The position numbers and the translations under genes were made by a program. DNA of 33,147 bases from Lachnospiraceae bacterium (lineage in GTDB: Bacteria; Bacillota; Clostridia; Lachnospirales; Lachnospiraceae): the NCBI GenBank assembly GCA_014799465.1, contig JAAVHZ010000049.1, positions 1 to 33,147 on the forward strand, written 5' to 3'. Below the pieces are notes generated by a model. That model was not told the DNA's origin. It worked only from the letters and a program-made list of their open reading frames with translations, and did not search any database. Of the stretch, positions 31,304 to 33,147 are shown in pieces (the stretch's first letter is position 1; every line of letters starts with the position of its first letter).

Positions 31304-32632
31304 TTGAGTAAATTAATAGTGGACGAATTAGGTGACAAAATATACAAGCGTATAAGTAACGGAATATTGACTCGTTATAGATTTGAAATACCTACGGCTT
31401 TACTGGATAAGATGGCTGAGCAAAAGGTTAAAGGAAAAGTTCAATTATTTAAAGAAGAAGCGTTAGAATTAGAACATTTCTCTAAGGAAATGTGTATGAA
31501 TATAAATGAGTTATATGAAAAAAAGCTGACTCAAAATTGTAATGCTTATGATATCCTTCTTTGTCAACGTTTCTTTAGAATAATGTATTATATTCAGAAA
31601 TATGTTTATCAAAACGAGAAGGATATAAAAGTTATTCTTCAATCTTTAATTCCTTCAATGGATAAAGAAAACTTGAAGGCTTTTCTCTTTATGCTATTAA
31701 AAAATCAGCAGAAGGTTGATGAAGTATATGATTTATTATCATATGATATAGATTATAAGTTTGATATTCAATATACGCCATTTCTTGGAATCGGCAGCAA
31801 GGTGATATTTCCTACATCTGTATTGGCATGTTCGAATTTGATGAGAAATACAATTGCATATTCATACCTTTCAAAAAATGAAATAGTGAATGATGACGGT
31901 GGGGTAGAACCGCTTGTAAAGGTGTGTGAGAATTGTTTTAGGCAATGTTCTCACAGATATGAAATTTTTACGAATAAAAAATTTAAGTATAAAGGGAAAA
32001 AAGGTGAAATAGATGTTTTAGTTGTTTCAGATTCGGATTTAATTATTATTGAATGTAAGGGACCACTGGTGCCAACTAGTAATTTCGAAATGAGAGCTAC
32101 GTTTGAACACATTGAGAAGTCGCAGAAACAGTTAGACTTATCTAAGGAAGCATTTGAGGATGATGGATTTAGAAATAAATTTTTTAGAGATAGTCTTCAT
32201 ATAGATGGAAAACGTAGAAATGTTTATACTTGTACTGTATTAGGGAATAGATTATTCTCTATTTGGTCAGGAGTGAGACATCCTATTAGAAATATATATG
32301 AATTGGACATGATACTAAATAATGGCGAAATAAGTTCGCCATTTGCAAAGTGGAGTATTTGGAAAGAACAAAAATATTCGCATACAGATTTGCTTGATTT
32401 TTTGAGGCAAGATGGAGTGTTTATTAAAATAATGCAAGATTCTATGGACAGTTACTTCAATAAATTAACTTTTGCAGGGAAAACTATACAGTATGAATCT
32501 TATATGTGGAATATGAGAAAATTGTTTTTGCTTTGTGATAATGAATTAAGATTAGTAGAGAAAAACCAAGAAGAGTGGGATGTATTTTTAAAGATTAGTG
32601 AAGAACAGATGAATACAATTGATTTGAAGTAA
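31304..32632 (+). CDS. PD-(D/E)XK-type nuclease-domain protein
   Basis: A 442-residue AT-rich gene product. The N-terminal 200 residues are helical and unrecognised. Cysteines occur in VCENCFRQCSHRY (about 207-219). The restriction-endonuclease-like core follows: GEID with Asp237, then LIIIECKGPL with Glu250 and Lys252, the D-x(n)-ExK signature of Mrr/NERD-like nucleases. The conserved EMRATFEHIEKSQKQLDL helix follows it. The start TTG 31304 has no good ribosome site; reconstructing the site without the IS places it across the stop of the upstream gene, so coupled translation was likely. A frame open back to the IS border also allows a fused protein. Defence function is inferred. Confidence 0.7.
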   Translation: MSKLIVDELGDKIYKRISNGILTRYRFEIPTALLDKMAEQKVKGKVQLFKEEALELEHFSKEMCMNINELYEKKLTQNCNAYDILLCQRFFRIMYYIQKYVYQNEKDIKVILQSLIPSMDKENLKAFLFMLLKNQQKVDEVYDLLSYDIDYKFDIQYTPFLGIGSKVIFPTSVLACSNLMRNTIAYSYLSKNEIVNDDGGVEPLVKVCENCFRQCSHRYEIFTNKKFKYKGKKGEIDVLVVSDSDLIIIECKGPLVPTSNFEMRATFEHIEKSQKQLDLSKEAFEDDGFRNKFFRDSLHIDGKRRNVYTCTVLGNRLFSIWSGVRHPIRNIYELDMILNNGEISSPFAKWSIWKEQKYSHTDLLDFLRQDGVFIKIMQDSMDSYFNKLTFAGKTIQYESYMWNMRKLFLLCDNELRLVEKNQEEWDVFLKISEEQMNTIDLK

Positions 32633-33147
32633 GAGAACGAAGAGTTACACCCTAAAAGTATCATACCCTAAACAAGTTGGAATATCATAAAGAAAGGTCA
32701 TTCTGAAAAACTTCCCGGGGTGTAGAGAAAGCTGAGTCCTCATTTTTATGAACTGACAAAATGGAACTAGATGAATTGTTTGGGTAGTGTACAAAACATA
32801 ATCGCTGCTCATTAAAAGGAATTTTTGTATCAAAAAGAAATACAAATTCAAGTTTGTTGAGAAGTTGAATAAAGAGAAAAATCACAATTTGCAGATGAAT
32901 TTCTTGAACTTTCCTTATTTTTCAAGGCTTTTAAAGCCTTATATAGTGAATTGATATGTATTTTCCCTTGTTTTTGCCCTTATGGGTATTTTACAAGGGA
33001 AAGTTTTAATCATTGCCTGCCACTTTATCTATAATGTACCCTATAATGTGGACACATTAAAAACAAGGGAACCCTAAATTATGAACATATTATACAAGGT
33101 ATCATACCTGTAAAGTGGACATAAGTCAAAGGGTTCAGCCCCATAAA
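32633..33147 (+). other. Non-coding tail of the window
   Basis: There is no convincing gene. Minus-strand frames at 32645-32885 have no ribosome site. Hairpins occur at about 32925-32940 (AAGGCTTTTAAAGCCTT) and at 32962-33002. GTATCATACC occurs at 32658-32667 and 33099-33108. The last 120 bases contain ATGTGGACAC and AAGTGGACAT, which resemble the multiple terminal repeats of IS21-type elements, so an insertion sequence may continue past the window. Confidence 0.4.
32962..33002 (+). terminator. Hairpin, possible bidirectional terminator
   Basis: TTTCCCTTGT and ACAAGGGAAA are perfect 10-bp inverted arms with an inner GCCC/GGGT pair. T-rich sequence follows on the plus strand (GTTTTAAT) and A-rich sequence precedes it less clearly. 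It is 330 nt after the nuclease gene. Confidence 0.45.

Noticed and set aside
32645-32885. Two overlapping minus-strand ORFs after the nuclease gene
   Set aside because: No ribosome site and no recognisable domain; the area has hairpins and short repeats instead.
1-33147. CRISPR arrays, tRNA and rRNA genes
   Set aside because: I looked for regularly spaced repeats and for cloverleaf or rRNA segments and saw none. The repeats present are isolated pairs.

Overview
The window looks like an AT-rich accessory region of a gut Firmicute, most likely a Lachnospiraceae relative (Roseburia/Blautia/Dorea type). This rests on protein style, strong AAGGAGG ribosome sites, a TnpV relic, an IS200 element and family content; the species cannot be named from the sequence alone.

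Layout. 1-1640: a dispersed palindromic repeat, then an ECF sigma factor and its zinc-finger anti-sigma factor on the minus strand. 1880-5500: a decayed region with an excisionase-type HTH relic, a small conserved gene, three consecutive orphan immunity-like genes, a condensation-domain relic, a chimeric PIN-like ORF and an IS256-type transposase stub. 5552-7490: a second copy of the repeat, an FlxA-like coiled-coil gene (minus strand) and a LacI-family relic. 7540-11274: a YtrA-type GntR regulator with a 20-bp palindromic operator, an ABC exporter (ATPase and two permeases) and a CPBP protease gene broken by one base in a T run. 11293-12602: a TnpV relic and a coupled AraC-type regulator/ClpP pair. 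12643-17629: a two-component system and an ABC/FtsX transporter, in two transcription units that share a promoter motif.

17836-27182 is the most distinctive part. A broken MerR/TipAS regulator gene lies divergent to a four-gene operon: lipid-anchored Ntn-hydrolase, PaaK/CapK-like adenylate-forming ligase, ABC ATPase, FtsX-type permease. A second unit follows: cyclophilin-like lipoprotein, secreted BIG2 protein with two cyclophilin-like domains, Cys-rich flavodoxin-family protein, another cyclophilin-like lipoprotein. The two units start from promoters that share a nearly identical 23-bp element ending in the -35 box, each with a 17-bp spacer to the -10, which suggests one regulator controls both.

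27274-33147: a duplicated two-helix membrane protein, an ADP-ribosylglycohydrolase, a Cys-rich zinc-binding-like protein, and an AT-rich pair made of an unrecognised gene and a PD-(D/E)XK-type nuclease gene. A 664-bp IS200 element sits between the pair. Removing it in silico suggests the pair overlapped by 8 nt and that the IS replaced only the last few codons of the first gene. The window ends in non-coding sequence with hairpins and a possible IS21-type end.

The best candidates for an undescribed system are the co-promoted hydrolase/ligase/transporter plus cyclophilin-lipoprotein modules, and the IS-interrupted nuclease pair. An RNA hairpin that would bring a distant Shine-Dalgarno next to the start of the 15416 permease is a specific regulatory prediction.
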